A stretch of DNA of 64,000 nucleotides, taken from Selaginella moellendorffii. Taxonomy: Eukaryota > Streptophyta > Lycopodiopsida > Selaginellales > Selaginellaceae. The translations under genes were made by a program, and so were the position numbers. Of the stretch, positions 47,686 to 59,189 are shown piece after piece. The notes beneath the pieces are model-generated. The model did no database searches. It was not told where the DNA came from and saw only the letters and a list, made by a program, of their open reading frames with translations. Location of the stretch: assembly GCF_000143415.4 (NCBI RefSeq), contig NW_003314261.1:4189416-4253415 (forward strand), in the 5' to 3' direction. How positions within the stretch are numbered: the stretch's first letter is position 1; every line of letters begins with the position of its first letter.

Positions 47686-47858
47686 GTGAGTGCCTGGAAT
47701 ATGGAAAGGGAATACAGAAATGTGCATATCAATTAACCCAAAAACCCTAGCTTATATACAGGAGCGAGTGGTCCGGATTGAAACCAATCCGACAGCTACC
47801 AAAATCCACTACGCTAATATTAGTATACGGCATCGTAACCGTACACTTGGCCCTCACA
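47686..47858 (-). repeat. 5' LTR of the Ty3/gypsy element
   Basis: About 173 bp, same ends as the other LTR. On the minus strand it is the upstream LTR; it contains a TATA-like run (tatata) and an aaaaccctag motif. End positions are good to about one base. Confidence 0.9.
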
Positions 47859-48350
47859 CTTTATGATATTTTGAAATTATTTTATTTTATCTTAGATGAA
47901 ATATTTATTGTTGTGCTTGTATCACTACTGTGTAGTATTGGTTTCTCAAAATAATTCAATTACTTTCATTTTTGTAAAAGCAATAATTCATTCTTATCTT
48001 TGTTGTTGTGAAAGTGAATAATCCACTAGATTAAGGAAAAAAAATATCTTTATAGTGTGTGTATGTGTGTGTTTGATATTTTATATTCTGTTATAGAAAA
48101 TAAAAATAAAATATAATGTGTTTATTTTATTATTTAATTTCCTGCTTGACTTAATATAAAGCTTCAATATCACTTGAATTTTCTTTTAATATATAACCAA
48201 TTTAAAATGAGAACATGAAAAATAGAATCACAAAGATGTGGATTTCAAGTTTAGTAAATAAATGGATTTCAAAATTATTTATATTTCTTCCATGCTATAG
48301 CTGCCAAGAATATTATCTGCACATGAGGAGGGAGATCAGATCGACAAGGT
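47859..48350. other. AT-rich flank to the right of the LTR element
   Basis: Continuation of the AT-rich sequence at 41.5-42.9 kb after the CTTT target duplication. Contains a gtgtgtgtatgtgtgtgtt microsatellite near 48056. No coding remnant recognised. Confidence 0.55.
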
Positions 48351-48351
48351 G

Positions 48352-50243
48352 TTAAAGATCGATGCTTGTCGCGATCTGACGAGGTGACGTTCGGAGTGCG
48401 GTCACGGCTGCTGCCATATCATGGCCAATGCGATAGTCCAGGCAATACAGATCGATAAATGGCAACTCCCAGCACGCCCTAGAAATCGTCCAAGAAATGA
48501 TCGCTGTAGAGGCTTCCCGATCCAATGTAGCTCGCGGACGATTCATTGAGAAGGACGTGATCTCTTTTGAAAAAACCCGCGTAATGAGCTCTCGAGAAAT
48601 CTTCCGCAGGAGAGAGAGGATGTTGTCACAAGCAATCTTCTCCACTTTCCCATTCTTCCACTTCGAGCAAGCAGCCAGCAAACTCGTCCAAGTGACCATT
48701 GTGGCTTCGAACGGCATAGCTTCCACCATCTCCAGAGCTTCCTCGAGCTGCTTTGCTCGTCCCAGCGTGTAGTGGTAGTGCTCAATGCCCGGATCTATAG
48801 ACGTCATCTCCTAGAAAAACTTCTTGCCTTGCTCGATCATCCCAGCCAGGCTGCAAGTCGCGAGCACCGAGACATAAGTTACACCGTCCGGCTTGACACC
48901 CTCGTCACACATCTTCTCAAAGAGCTGGATCACTCGATCGCTGTCTCCCTAGCGGCTGTAGCCCGCGATAAGTGAGCTCCAACTCACAGCATCCTTCCTC
49001 GAGACCGAGTTGAAAACCAGCTCCGCTTCGTCCATGCTCCCACATCTGCTGTAGAAATCTACCAACGAAGAGATCACGGCTCCCTGGAACTGGAACCCCA
49101 AGCTCGTGATCTCTTCGTGAAGTATCCGGCCAAGCCTCAAGGCTACCGAGCTTCCACAAGCTTTGAGCTCGCAAACGAGAGTCCAGACGTCTGGAGAACA
49201 TCCCTCCAGTTGCATTAGCAAGGAAAAATGTAGCGCTGTTTCGGCCTGACTGTTTTTAACATACCCGAGCATCAATGCCATCCAACAGACTTGATTTGGC
49301 TGGAAAATGGTGCTAAACACTCCAAGAGCATCGCCCATGCTGCCACAAGCCGCGTACATTTGGATCAAGCAGCTATGGAGAAAGATATCCAAGAGATGGT
49401 TGGTAATTCGCAAGGCTTGCGCGTGAAAAGCCATACCTCTTTCCAGAGACTGTCCTTCCATGGATTGTTTCTTCTCCTCGTTCCCTCTTTGCTAAAGAAG
49501 TGATGGCCTGGAACACCGCAACAAAGGTTCTGGCATTTGCTCCACTTCTTTCTCGTTGCGTCTCTACGAAGAGCTCAAGCACCACCTCGCTCTGCCCATT
49601 CTCTAAAAAAGACCCCTGCATCAAAGAAGTCCATAGAACTACGTCACGCTTTGGAGCTCCAAGAAAAACCTTCCACGCATCCACCACGCTGCCACACCGA
49701 GCATACATTTCCACCAAGCTGCTAGCTACCAAAGCGTTTGTGTCGATTCCCCTTGCAGTGGCAAGGGAGTGAAGAGCCATTCCTCTGTCAAGAGAAGAGA
49801 AATTCACGACGAGCTCTAGATCTTCTAAAACCTTCCCATTCTCCTTCTCTGCGAGGCTCGCGCAGGCCTTGAGCAATCCAATAAACGTGACAGAATTCCC
49901 TTGCAAGCCCCGCGATTCCATGTGCAGGAAGAGCTGGAGCGCATGCCCATTCACGGCATGGAGCCATGCCCATTCACGGCATAGCCCAGAATGAGAGAAT
50001 TCCACGCGACGAGGTCGGGGCAATCCATCCGGTCGAAAGCCCTCCCATGCAGCCGCACTCGCCATAGAGATTCACCAGGCTGCTCGTGTTTCTGATCAAC
50101 TGTAAGCTGGAATTCATGCCACCGTTTTGGTAATCACTGGAAAGAGAGGAGGGATTGGAATTGGCTGCCATAGCCAGCAATGCAAGTGAAGCATTTGAGA
50201 AAATTATATAGGAACTTGAGAGGAGAGCATCTCGAGCTCGCAT
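48352..50243 (-). pseudogene. PPR (PLS-type) pseudogene
   Basis: Read on the minus strand, PPR repeats are clear: SSLVEMYARCGSVVDAWKVF, KRDVVLWTSLMQGSFLENGQ, SCLIQMYAACGSMGDALGVF, SSLVDFYSRCGSMDEAELVF and an E-type block (EAMPFEATMVTWTSLLAACS). The frame is broken: a shift near 49450, another near 50030 (an 11-base deletion and a 21-base duplication), TAG at 48949-48951 and TAG at 48811-48813. Both TAGs are CAG in the related gene at 63335-64000. Two in-frame 9-base deletions are seen near 48775 and 48797. PPR proteins bind organelle RNA; this copy cannot make one. Confidence 0.85.
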
Positions 50244-50599
50244 TTGTCTACTAAATTTAGAGACACTCTAAGGCTTCTATTCCATTCGCAATACATGGAC
50301 AGTCGTACATGGAACACTCTTAGACATAAGCCTTAAACAAAACTCCAATGAAGATGAGTGAACTTTTGTTTTCTAATATTTGTGAGCTTCTGAAATGTGA
50401 AAGTCGTGACAAATACTATGCAAGTTCATGAATTTGAGAAATTCTGAGCTTGTCAAAAAATTTCAAAAATCCAAATCTAAGTCACAAAGAAAGAATGTTA
50501 GGTATGTTATGATTGCATTGGATGGCTGTGTAAGCATGGCCATGAACACCCCATAATGCATCAGATTCTGGGGAATATATTTCAAGTATTTATAGGGAA

Positions 50600-51990
50600 T
50601 ATTTGATGAGTTTTCACCTGGAGAATATTCGATTTAACATGGGGAATATGCGTTTTCACTAGGAGAATATCCAATTTTACACTTAAAATATTCGTTCTAA
50701 ACCAATAAAGAAATGTCACATATCCTGCAGCACCGGTTTACAAATAACATGCCATAGTAAAAGCATAGTCCAAGTATCCTTACACAAGAGAACACAAAAA
50801 CAATCATAGAAATAAAGCAAATACTCAGAAAGAGAATAATTCTTATACAAATAGATTTCAGTCTTTGAACATTTGCTCATGCTTAAAACTCTCATCAATA
50901 AGCTTAAAATAATAATCAGTCATATGTGGAAAAGACACTGCAAAATTAATGAAAACCACCAAAATAACATTAATATATGTGTGTATGTGCCCTCTAACTT
51001 AGTGCATTAGCCACTAAATTCTTATTGCTAAGAATATAAATGATTTTAAAACAAAATTTAGCAAAGAAAGCCAACTAGCGAGCCTATTATTTATTCATAA
51101 CTACCTCAGTGAGGTAATGTTCTAGTGCATTATGATTGGTGTGGATTTCTGTTTCCACTTTTGCAAAATATAAATCATGGTAAGAAATTCTTTATCATAA
51201 ACTGAGTAATGAGAATTAGCACTTGAAAATTTGTGGCTTTCAAAAGTGATTACATGATTGTCTTGCACAAGCACAACACCAACTCTAGCATCATTTGCAT
51301 TTGTCATCACTATAAAGGACTTTACATAATTTAGAAAAATAAGGATAGGAACTGTCATCACTACCATCTTAAGTTATGCAAAGCTAGAAGCTTCTATTTC
51401 ATTCCACTTAAAAAAAGCATTTTTATGAAACAAACTAAGGATATGCCATAAAAAAAAATTCCCTAACACCTAGGATCAAACCTTGTAAAGCCCAAAAATG
51501 AGTAAATGTCATGTGGATTGTGAGGAGTTAACCATGTCCTCATGGCCTCAACCTTATGAGCATCCATTGTGATCCCTCTAGAGGGCCCAAGATACTCAAC
51601 ATAATCTTGAAAGAAGAAACTTTTATTTAGATTCAAATAAAACTCATTTTGCTTGAGTCGATCAAGCATATTATATAGCAGGTGGACATGTTCTTCCTCA
51701 ATCTTATAGATGAGTATATCATTCAAGTAAACAACTATCACCAAATTTAAATTAAGGAAGGAGATGAATTGAAGACAACATTTCAGATTGTTTTTGGCCA
51801 CTATGAATATTTAGTCATGCCCTTTGGACTCATTAATGCTTTTGCAACATTTATGGCAGTTATGAACAATTTGTTTTGAGATCATTTACATATAAGAGTT
51901 ACCACTCTTTTACACCAAGGGCTCAATTTGCATCCATATATATATATATTAGTGTTCTAGATGTTTGCCACTAATTTTTCATGGGATAAT
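50600..51990. mobile_element. Decayed Ty3/gypsy segment, unit 2 (RT split by an inversion)
   Basis: Equals 36.1-37.5 kb. Minus strand: RNase H piece at 51122-51367 and the RT second half at 51463-51801 (VIVVYLNDILIYKIEEEHVH, LNLNKSFFFQDYVEYLG). Plus strand: the RT first half ([19 protein letters not shown]) at about 51785-51860. Between them, near 51750, the reading direction flips. Very AT-rich. Confidence 0.75.
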
Positions 51991-51996
51991 AGAACT

Positions 51997-54900
51997 CTCT
52001 AGGAACATTTCCATCTTTAATTTTGTAAAAATATCAAATATATTATGCTTTTTCATGTAGATTTAATACCTCTGAAAATTGCTATTGATCTTGTTGTTCA
52101 TTATAACAATTAATTGCAAGAATGTCAATTGGAACGTCATAAATAAATCTTTGTTCCTTGTCTAACGACCCTAGTCTTGTAGTAACTAACATATGAATAA
52201 GGTATATTTTTAATAGAAATTGGAGCTATATGTTAATGGTGTTTTTCCAATACTGAATGACAATGTTAAACTAAGAATAATTTATAGTGATGCAACACTT
52301 CTTGGAACAATATATTTGTTTTTGCATTTGCTCTCAGACTTCTATAGTGGAGGCAACACCTATGATTTTGAAAAATAAAAATATTTAAGGACTATTCATT
52401 TTTTCCACATTTTGACTTTAAATTTCTAAGCCTTTTCATATCAATGTTCCACTAAGTTCATTTTCTTTTCTTTTACTCAAGATTCAATAAATATTTTAGG
52501 TTACATTTTTCTTTTACATCATCATCATGGATCATTTTAAGGATTCTTGAGTAACAACATCTAACTTTTATTTATAATATTTAATATTTTCTTAATTTTG
52601 CAAACTTCTATTAGCACTTCATTCAAGACTTTTCCAAAATTTATTTTCATTTGATGAGACTCACTATAAAACATGCTTCTTTTATATGGTCTTCTATTAG
52701 CCAAACTTTATTTTATCTTATAAACCTTATATTTCCTTCCACTTTAGTTCCTATCCATCTAAATAATATGAAATTATATTTTGTTGAAGTAAATATTTTA
52801 GATTTTATTTTAGGTATTGTATTGTCATAAAGGGACTAAATAGAAAAATTCACCTTATTAGTTTTTGCTCTCAAAAGTCCATAATTACATAATTCAATTA
52901 AAACATCTTTAACAAAAAATTACTTACAATTATAAACCCTTTTGAAGCTTGGTATCATTTTTACACATGACTACTATATAATGATTGCAAAAACTTCTAA
53001 TATTGGTCCTTGGTATGTGTTCTCAGTATTAAACTCAGTGATCATAACCATTATTTTATTTTTGGTTTATAATTGTACATCATTTTAAAAAAGTAAATTA
53101 AAAACCTTGATGCTGTTACTCAATGCAGTTATCTTACACCTTCATTTTAAAACTTTGTATTTAACCTCTAGCATTAAATTTTCATTAATTCTTCTTAATT
53201 TAAAATCAATTCCCTCACATAATATTTTGTTCCTTTTGATCACTCCCTTAAATTATAAATTGAAGCAATTTAAACTATTGATTCATTTGTTTATGAAGCT
53301 TGGCAATTTTGTTCTTTAGTGTTTCTTCAATCTTAGTGATTATTAATTTCTTTAATTTTGTTATAGATTTCTTCATTATTATACTCAGTTATATCTACTT
53401 AATTGCAAAATGCAATTGTGTATAATCTAAGTATTCTATGACCCTCTAATAGCATAGCACTTAAATTAGTTCAACAACAATTTTGATGGCCCCTATATGC
53501 ATACATATATTTAAACAATTTATACATATTTGTGATATTTATAAATAAATTAAGATGCCTTGACATCTTCCATATAGTCTTTTTTAACTCCTCTTGCTCC
53601 AATGCATTAGAAATTGATTTTTATGGATTTATTACTAATCTCAATTGTCTTTGTTAATAATTTTTTTGTTATAGTCCATCAATTTTCTAAACTGACACAT
53701 TTATTACCATCTTAAGATAGAGAAGATCTAACTAAATTTATTGACAAGAAGATTTTAAGCTTTCATGGATTTTTAGATAATATTATTTATGATTAAAGGT
53801 CTCAATTTGTTTTGACCTTTTAGCACAAATTTATTTCCTTATCTATGTCAAAAGTAAATTATTGACTTTTCACCATCCTTAGACTAGTGAGTAAACAAAG
53901 CATTTTATTCAAACTCTTGAGCAATATCTTCTCCTTATTTATAATAATTTCATTCTTCAATGCATCTCTCTCTAGTCCTTATGAACTATGGCCTTTATCC
54001 TTATTAGTTATATTTTTTTATGTTTCATAATTTTTATTAAAACCTTATCACATCCCTTCTAATCCTGCTCATATTCCACCACCACCTTCTCTAGATATTA
54101 TTATTGGCAAGCATGAGTTTGAGGTTGTTGTCATTCTTGACTCAAAATACTGGTATCACAAACTTTATTATTTGGTTAATTGGCTTGGATCTTATAGTGA
54201 TCATAGTTGAGAGTTTTTTTATCATCTTGTTCATACTTCTAAATTAGTTGCAAATTTCTATATAAAAAGGAGGGGGGGGGGGGGGGGATTTGTCATTTCT
54301 TTATATTTATTAAGAGTATATTCACCATTACTAAGCTTTAAGGGGCATAATTTTTTTTATTTTTATCAATACATTATTTATTTTATTAGTTTTATAAGGA
54401 GTTTATCATTGAAAGAAGAAAGGATGATAAAACCATTAATAAAATACTAAAGCAATGAAGAAAAAAGGAAAGGATTTATAATGAACACTTTGAGTACACT
54501 TAAATCCCTAAGTTTATAGGGACTCTTAATTTTATTGAAGCTAATATAGAAACCTATTAATCTCAAATTGTACTAGACATTTAAAGTTTGATTCTTACTG
54601 AGGCTTTTCTCAAATTACAATCACAAATAGATGAATAAATATCAATTTAAAGGTGCTTTAAGATCAAAGTTACATATAGCAAATAAGAGACTAACATAAG
54701 GAACTATTAATACCAACAATTTGGAATATTAGAATATTTAAAAGAGATAATATAAATCTCTGTGAAGCTCTTCTACATTTAAATGAGAAGAATATAAATA
54801 ACTTTTAATACTTATAATCACATTAAAGAAAAAATTTGAGATGACTTATTGGCTTAATCTTTCTCTACCATAGCTGTTTATTTGGTGTTTCATGTTTCTT

Positions 54901-56207
54901 TATTAGAACCATATTACATTTATTTCGGATTCTACTTATATTCTACCACCTTCTTTAGAGATTATTGCTACTAAGCATGAGTTTGAGTTGTTGCCATTCC
55001 TCACTTGCATGCTTGCAATATACTATCAAACTCCACATTGACTCATTGACTTATTCAATGGCCAAGGGCTTATTTGACTAATGCAATGTTCAATAGCTAC
55101 TTTAAGGAAGTTTCATTTGTGAAGTTGGCCACAAGTATCTATATTGTTCTAACCTCCTTAATGTTTTCCTTTTATGTTTTTTTTCCAAAAAAATTTAAAT
55201 TTCCAATAGCATAAAAATTAAAAATAAACTTTGATGGAAGGGATAAAGGCTAACATTGATAAGGGCTATTGATACAAACATTCAGGTAAGCAATAAAATC
55301 AAAACTCCTATGAACCCAGTTGGTTAATCTTTTAACCTCTATCACTTGAACCCAAAAGGTTTAAAATCCCTTAAAGTTCAAATAAGTGATAGAGTTGATC
55401 CTCTACCAGTATCATGAGCATTGTTTACTTTCTTCGCTAACCTTTCTACTTTATCATTATCATGCTGTGATCGTGAGTACTTTGAGTATGAGTTCCATGA
55501 GTAGGACTCCAAAACTATAGATGCCTCTTGTTAAAAAAGCTTGTACTGTGATAAGAAGAAAACTAAGGTTCACAAGAGTTTTGATTTTATTGCCTACCTG
55601 AATGTTCATATCACTAACCTCTATCATACAATATCTATGTCATCTAAAAGAAAGCATCAATGTTTGCTCACATGTCACACACAGAAATGGGGTTAAGAAG
55701 AGGCTGTTGTGGGTGTGAACGATGATGAGGATGGTCCAGGTGAAGACATTCTTGCAGGATAATGGATTGAAGTAAAAATTGGCAATCTAATAAAATCAAA
55801 ACTCCTGTGAACCACAGCCGGTTAATCTCTCAACCTCTTGCAACTGAGAAGCTGAAGCACCCTCGTCAAAATGCTTTGAAGATCTTGTGACAAAGTGTAT
55901 CTATCAAGATCCCAATGAATACCAGGTCATCGATAAATCCAGACTTCCCATGTCGTGACATACATTCTCAAGACAAAAAGAACAAAGCTTCAATTTGAAT
56001 CTTTTACAAAGGCAATTTTCTCTAGAACACTTTGGATTGGATGCTCTCAATCAAATTTCCAGTGGAACTCTCTCATTGCATAAAATCAAAACTGTGAACA
56101 TCAGTTTTTTTCATATCATAGTACAAGCTTTTTAACATCTTTTACAAAGGAAAACTTTCTCTTAGAACACTTTGGGAAAGGATTAGGTTGAAACACCTAT
56201 GAACCTC
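51997..56207. mobile_element. AT-rich block with chromovirus integrase and chromodomain remnants
   Basis: About 4.2 kb with no usable gene. On the plus strand at 53660-53720 VHQFSKLTHLLPS matches the integrase VDRFSKMAHFIP block, and at about 53755-53830 FHGFLDN and RSQF match LHGLPD..VSDRGSQF. At 54070-54250 PPPPSLDIIIGKHEFEVVVI, then YLVNWLGSYSDHS, match a chromodomain (Y.VE.ILD....LYLVKWKGY). A second, more broken chromodomain start (PPSLEIIATKHEFE) is at about 54945-54990. A run of about 16 G is at 54272. From 55.2 kb on, short repeats dominate (next entries). This block is missing from unit 1. Confidence 0.7.
55277..55606. repeat. Inverted repeat, 40-bp arms
   Basis: Arms 55277-55316 and 55567-55606 are reverse complements with about three mismatches (core caataaaatcaaaactc), separated by 250 bp. 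MITE-like, but no clear target duplication seen. Confidence 0.6.
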
Positions 56208-56250
56208 AGTTTTTTTCTTATCACAGTACAAGCTTTTTTAACAATTGGGG
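55788..56250. repeat. Cluster of short related repeats
   Basis: The motif ataaaatcaaaactc...gtgaac recurs at 55286, 55790 and 56080 (and inverted at 55570). The motif tatcacagtacaagctttt recurs at about 56107 and 56220, inverted at about 55535, and in unit 1 at 37527. A stretch starting cttttacaaagg and ending agaacactttgg occurs twice (about 56005 and 56140). Confidence 0.6.
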
Positions 56251-56558
56251 TCCTGCTCATGGAACTCATACTGAAAATACTTGGTGGTGCCACGATCTGT
56301 ATGGCATTGGTACTGACCAGAGTAATCGAGAATATAGGATGGGCCATAGCTGGTCGTATCACAGAAACTAAGAAGCAGCCTTGTCAGCTCCGCTGGTTGG
56401 GAATTCTTAATCTACATCCAGGTTGAACGTCTAGTCGTTGCTATCTTGGTTATGGCCATACATTTGGATGATGGCGAGATTAAGAATTATGTCGCCAATA
56501 AAAATCACGTGGTTATTAACATGATTACACTAAGCAAACTACGAGTATGCATAGCTTA

Positions 56559-58776
56559 TCAAGTATACTTGATAAGTTTTAGGACATCTCCGACCAAGTG
56601 CAAAGAGCCAGTGACAAGAACCTGGAAGATTACACGCTATGGAATGAAAGGGAAGAAAGAAAAAGGAACAATTAGACTAAAAAGTTGGAGTACCTGCAAG
56701 TGTAGCTGAGGATAGCCTTTTGCAATACGCTGTAGCCATTGTATCGATGATGGCAGCGAAGGCAACACTGCGCTGGAGGATCCAATCATCAAACTCGTGT
56801 CTCGAGAAAAGCCTTCGTCGTCTTTCAGCTGTTGGACGACGCTGGAGCTTTCGCTGGAGTTGATGAAGCAGTGATCATCTTTGCTTGCTTCCAGTGCTTC
56901 CCAGTGCCGCCACAAGATCTCCTGCCAGGAAGTGTCAGCTCTCCCGGTGCAAATGTGCCTCACCGAGAAGCTGCTCGAGTATGGTGGCACAAAGAGAGCC
57001 AGCTGACTTGGTGATTCCTCCCGAGCACAGGCTTCCTTCAGGCGTGGCAAGAGAAGCTGTGGATCACGCTTGGGCATGCAGTTGAAAAGAAGAATCTGTG
57101 CGGTAGCGAGCGAAGAGCGAGAGATCGTCAAAATGAGAGAGTTTCTCACAAACCTTGCACTGATCTCCACAAGGAGAAGCATCAGCTTTGGACGCTGAAG
57201 AGAACCATTTGCCGCAAACTTCCATGCTCTCGGGGCTGTGAGCTCCATCGATGTAAAAGCTAAGGTTGCTGCAAAGCTTGTCATGGATGACTTGTGCTCT
57301 TCCTTCCCAGCGAGCTTGGACGAGGCCAGTGATGTAAGAATCAGGCAGACGAGCATGCTCGATAGCCTGCGATTTAGAAAAACAGAAACTGTAAGTTTGC
57401 CTTTAAAGAACGGAAGAGTCTCGATGGACATTTTCTACGAGAAGTTTGTGCTCGTTGTGTCCGGAACTCCCGGCCCAGCGTTTGCAAAGAGCTACGGCGA
57501 GTGCAGCGTTTACGCGCTGATGCTCGCCTTTGAGCCCCAGTTCTAAGTCTCCAAGGCCATATGCTGTCAAAGGGGCTGCCACTTCCAAGCAAATCTGTCC
57601 AGCAACATTAGAGAATATCGGAAGAACAAAAAGTGTCATTACATTGAGTTCCTTTGCTCGCTTTTGCAAAGAATCTAAAGCTTCACTCGCCTGTGGCACG
57701 GTTATGGCTGGAACACCTGCCTACAGTGGAATTTAGAAACTTCACAAACTTTTTGAAGTACCTTGAAAATTCCAGCCTTTTGGGAAGCGATTTCTCCAAG
57801 AGTACTTCCTGCACCAGTGTGTTAAATATCAAAAACTTTTGTGTTAGAAAAGCCTACCCAGGACTTCCATATGATCGTAACCAAGAGAAGTTACTCCGCA
57901 GACAACCGGGGATTTCACCTATGAATCAAAATCACAAGAATTCGTTAGACACTGTTCTTTCCCAAGAATGAAAGGCGAAGGTATTACGACGTTGGTGGTG
58001 TCGTATCGACCACCAAGACCAACTTCTATAATTGCAACATCCACCTACAAAATACAAGAAATAATAAGCCCATGACTAGAGCAGAAGAAGAAGAAGAAAC
58101 CGACAACGATGATACCTTCTCGGAGATAAACATCTTGAATGCTAGAACAGTGAGAAACCTCGAAACCCGCGCTATCGAAACTCCACTGTGGAAACTATCT
58201 CCTGGGAGAGCCTGATAATCGCAGTTTTAGAAGTGAACTGTAGCTTAATCCAGACCTGTAGACGTTCCCAGCACCACCAAAAGTATTTGGCAAAGAGCTC
58301 CTGCGAGACTGGTTGCCTGGCATAAGCGCCACTTAGAAACAAGTCGGAACAAATAAAAAACGATGCAGTACCCATCGAAACGAAATCGTTCTCTAACGTC
58401 CAGTAGATGCGGTGAAGTGAAAAGTCCCGTCCGGAACCCGGAAGCTCTCAGTATCTCCTCCACGAAAGCGCATGTCGACCCCTAAATTCACAACGAGAGC
58501 GTTGGGAAAGAAAAACTAGGAATTTATGATCCATTCTACTTTGCCTTTGGTCCCGGCCACATGAATGACACTGAGCTCGGACAGTGGTTCTTCCAAATCC
58601 AAATGCTAGCACACAGCAAAAGTTCAATGGTTTGCTTGAAAGCACTCCCGAAAAACTGCGTTTTATACCCTGAGATGCTGTGAAGTGATCTGGACATGGG
58701 ACTCGAGGGGCGCAAGAGATCCAGGCGCCGTGAGAAGGGCGTCGAGCGCATCGATGGCGCGCTGGAAGCTCTCCAT
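56559..58776 (-). CDS. FPGS: Folylpolyglutamate synthase, copy 2
   Basis: Same exon layout and motifs as copy 1 at an offset of 18,692 bp; start ATG 58774-58776, stop 56559-56561. Blocks seen include VAGTKGK split by an intron before [67 protein letters not shown] and the last exon [15 protein letters not shown] few substitutions separate the copies, for example Q to K in the leader frame (SFQGKS) and ESPSQLALF for ESPIQLALF; none breaks the gene. This copy has its original right flank (58961 on), while copy 1 is followed by unit 2. Upstream sequences of both are alike only up to 58960, so their promoters differ. Confidence 0.88.
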
Positions 58777-58960
58777 TGATCGAGCATTGCGACAAGAAGT
58801 GCTTTCTAGCACAGCTCTAGAGTAGCCCAACCGAAGTGGCAACTTTGCCGGTCGATTTACGCTTTTCCCTTGGAAACTTCTCACGTCAACACCAGTCTTC
58901 CACTGCACAATCTCGTGCTTGACCGCGCAAAAGACTTCAAAACCAAAAACAATACTATAG

Positions 58961-59189
58961 TAATTTTCTTTTAATTTGTTTTTTAAAAATCAGTTAAAAT
59001 TTAGTATTTAAAGGAATCTTCTTTGTCAACTTTACAGTGGTAGTATTAATTAAAATTTGTACAAGTTGACCATTTCTCCATCCCCAGAAAGTACAAAAGT
59101 GTTATTGGAAAGAGTCTAAATATGATAAGAGTAGCTCCCGCTCTCTCTCTCTCTTCCTCTCTCTCTTCCTCTCCTACACACAAGAAAAG
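58961..59189. other. AT-rich spacer and CT microsatellite
   Basis: The duplication ends at 58960. An AT-rich stretch follows, then ctctctctctctcttcctctctctcttcc-type repeats at about 59137-59172 (named here as CT-rich), just downstream of the UBX gene stop. Confidence 0.6.

Larger units (their letters stand above)
42870..47858 (-). mobile_element. Ty3/gypsy LTR retrotransposon, structurally complete, coding-disabled
   Basis: About 4,989 bp bounded by two 174/173-bp LTRs (TGTGAG...CTCACA) and a CTTT target duplication (42866-42869 and 47859-47862). Coding is on the minus strand: gag, then protease, reverse transcriptase, RNase H and integrase. A primer-binding-type site and a polypurine tract flank the inside of the LTRs. 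Integrase ends in a GPY/F-type module (LAQWKGPYRVL) and no chromodomain was seen. Nonsense codons at 46708-46710, 44780-44782 and 44387-44389 break gag and pol. The LTRs differ at about three sites. Confidence 0.93.
40269..58960. repeat. Segmental tandem duplication, unit 2
   Basis: Carries the same ordered parts as unit 1, plus a 5.0 kb LTR element and AT-rich flanks. FPGS copies are offset by exactly 18,692 bp, the length of this unit, as expected for a head-to-tail duplication. Only about half a dozen differences were seen by eye over the 2.7 kb FPGS part. Confidence 0.85.

Noticed and set aside
55277-55606. CRISPR-like or phage-type repeat array
   Set aside because: Repeats are few, unevenly spaced and partly inverted in a plant nuclear context.
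51997-56207. AT-rich block as inserted plastid or mitochondrial DNA
   Set aside because: No organelle gene was recognised, integrase and chromodomain pieces explain it, and Selaginella organelle DNA is known to be GC-rich.
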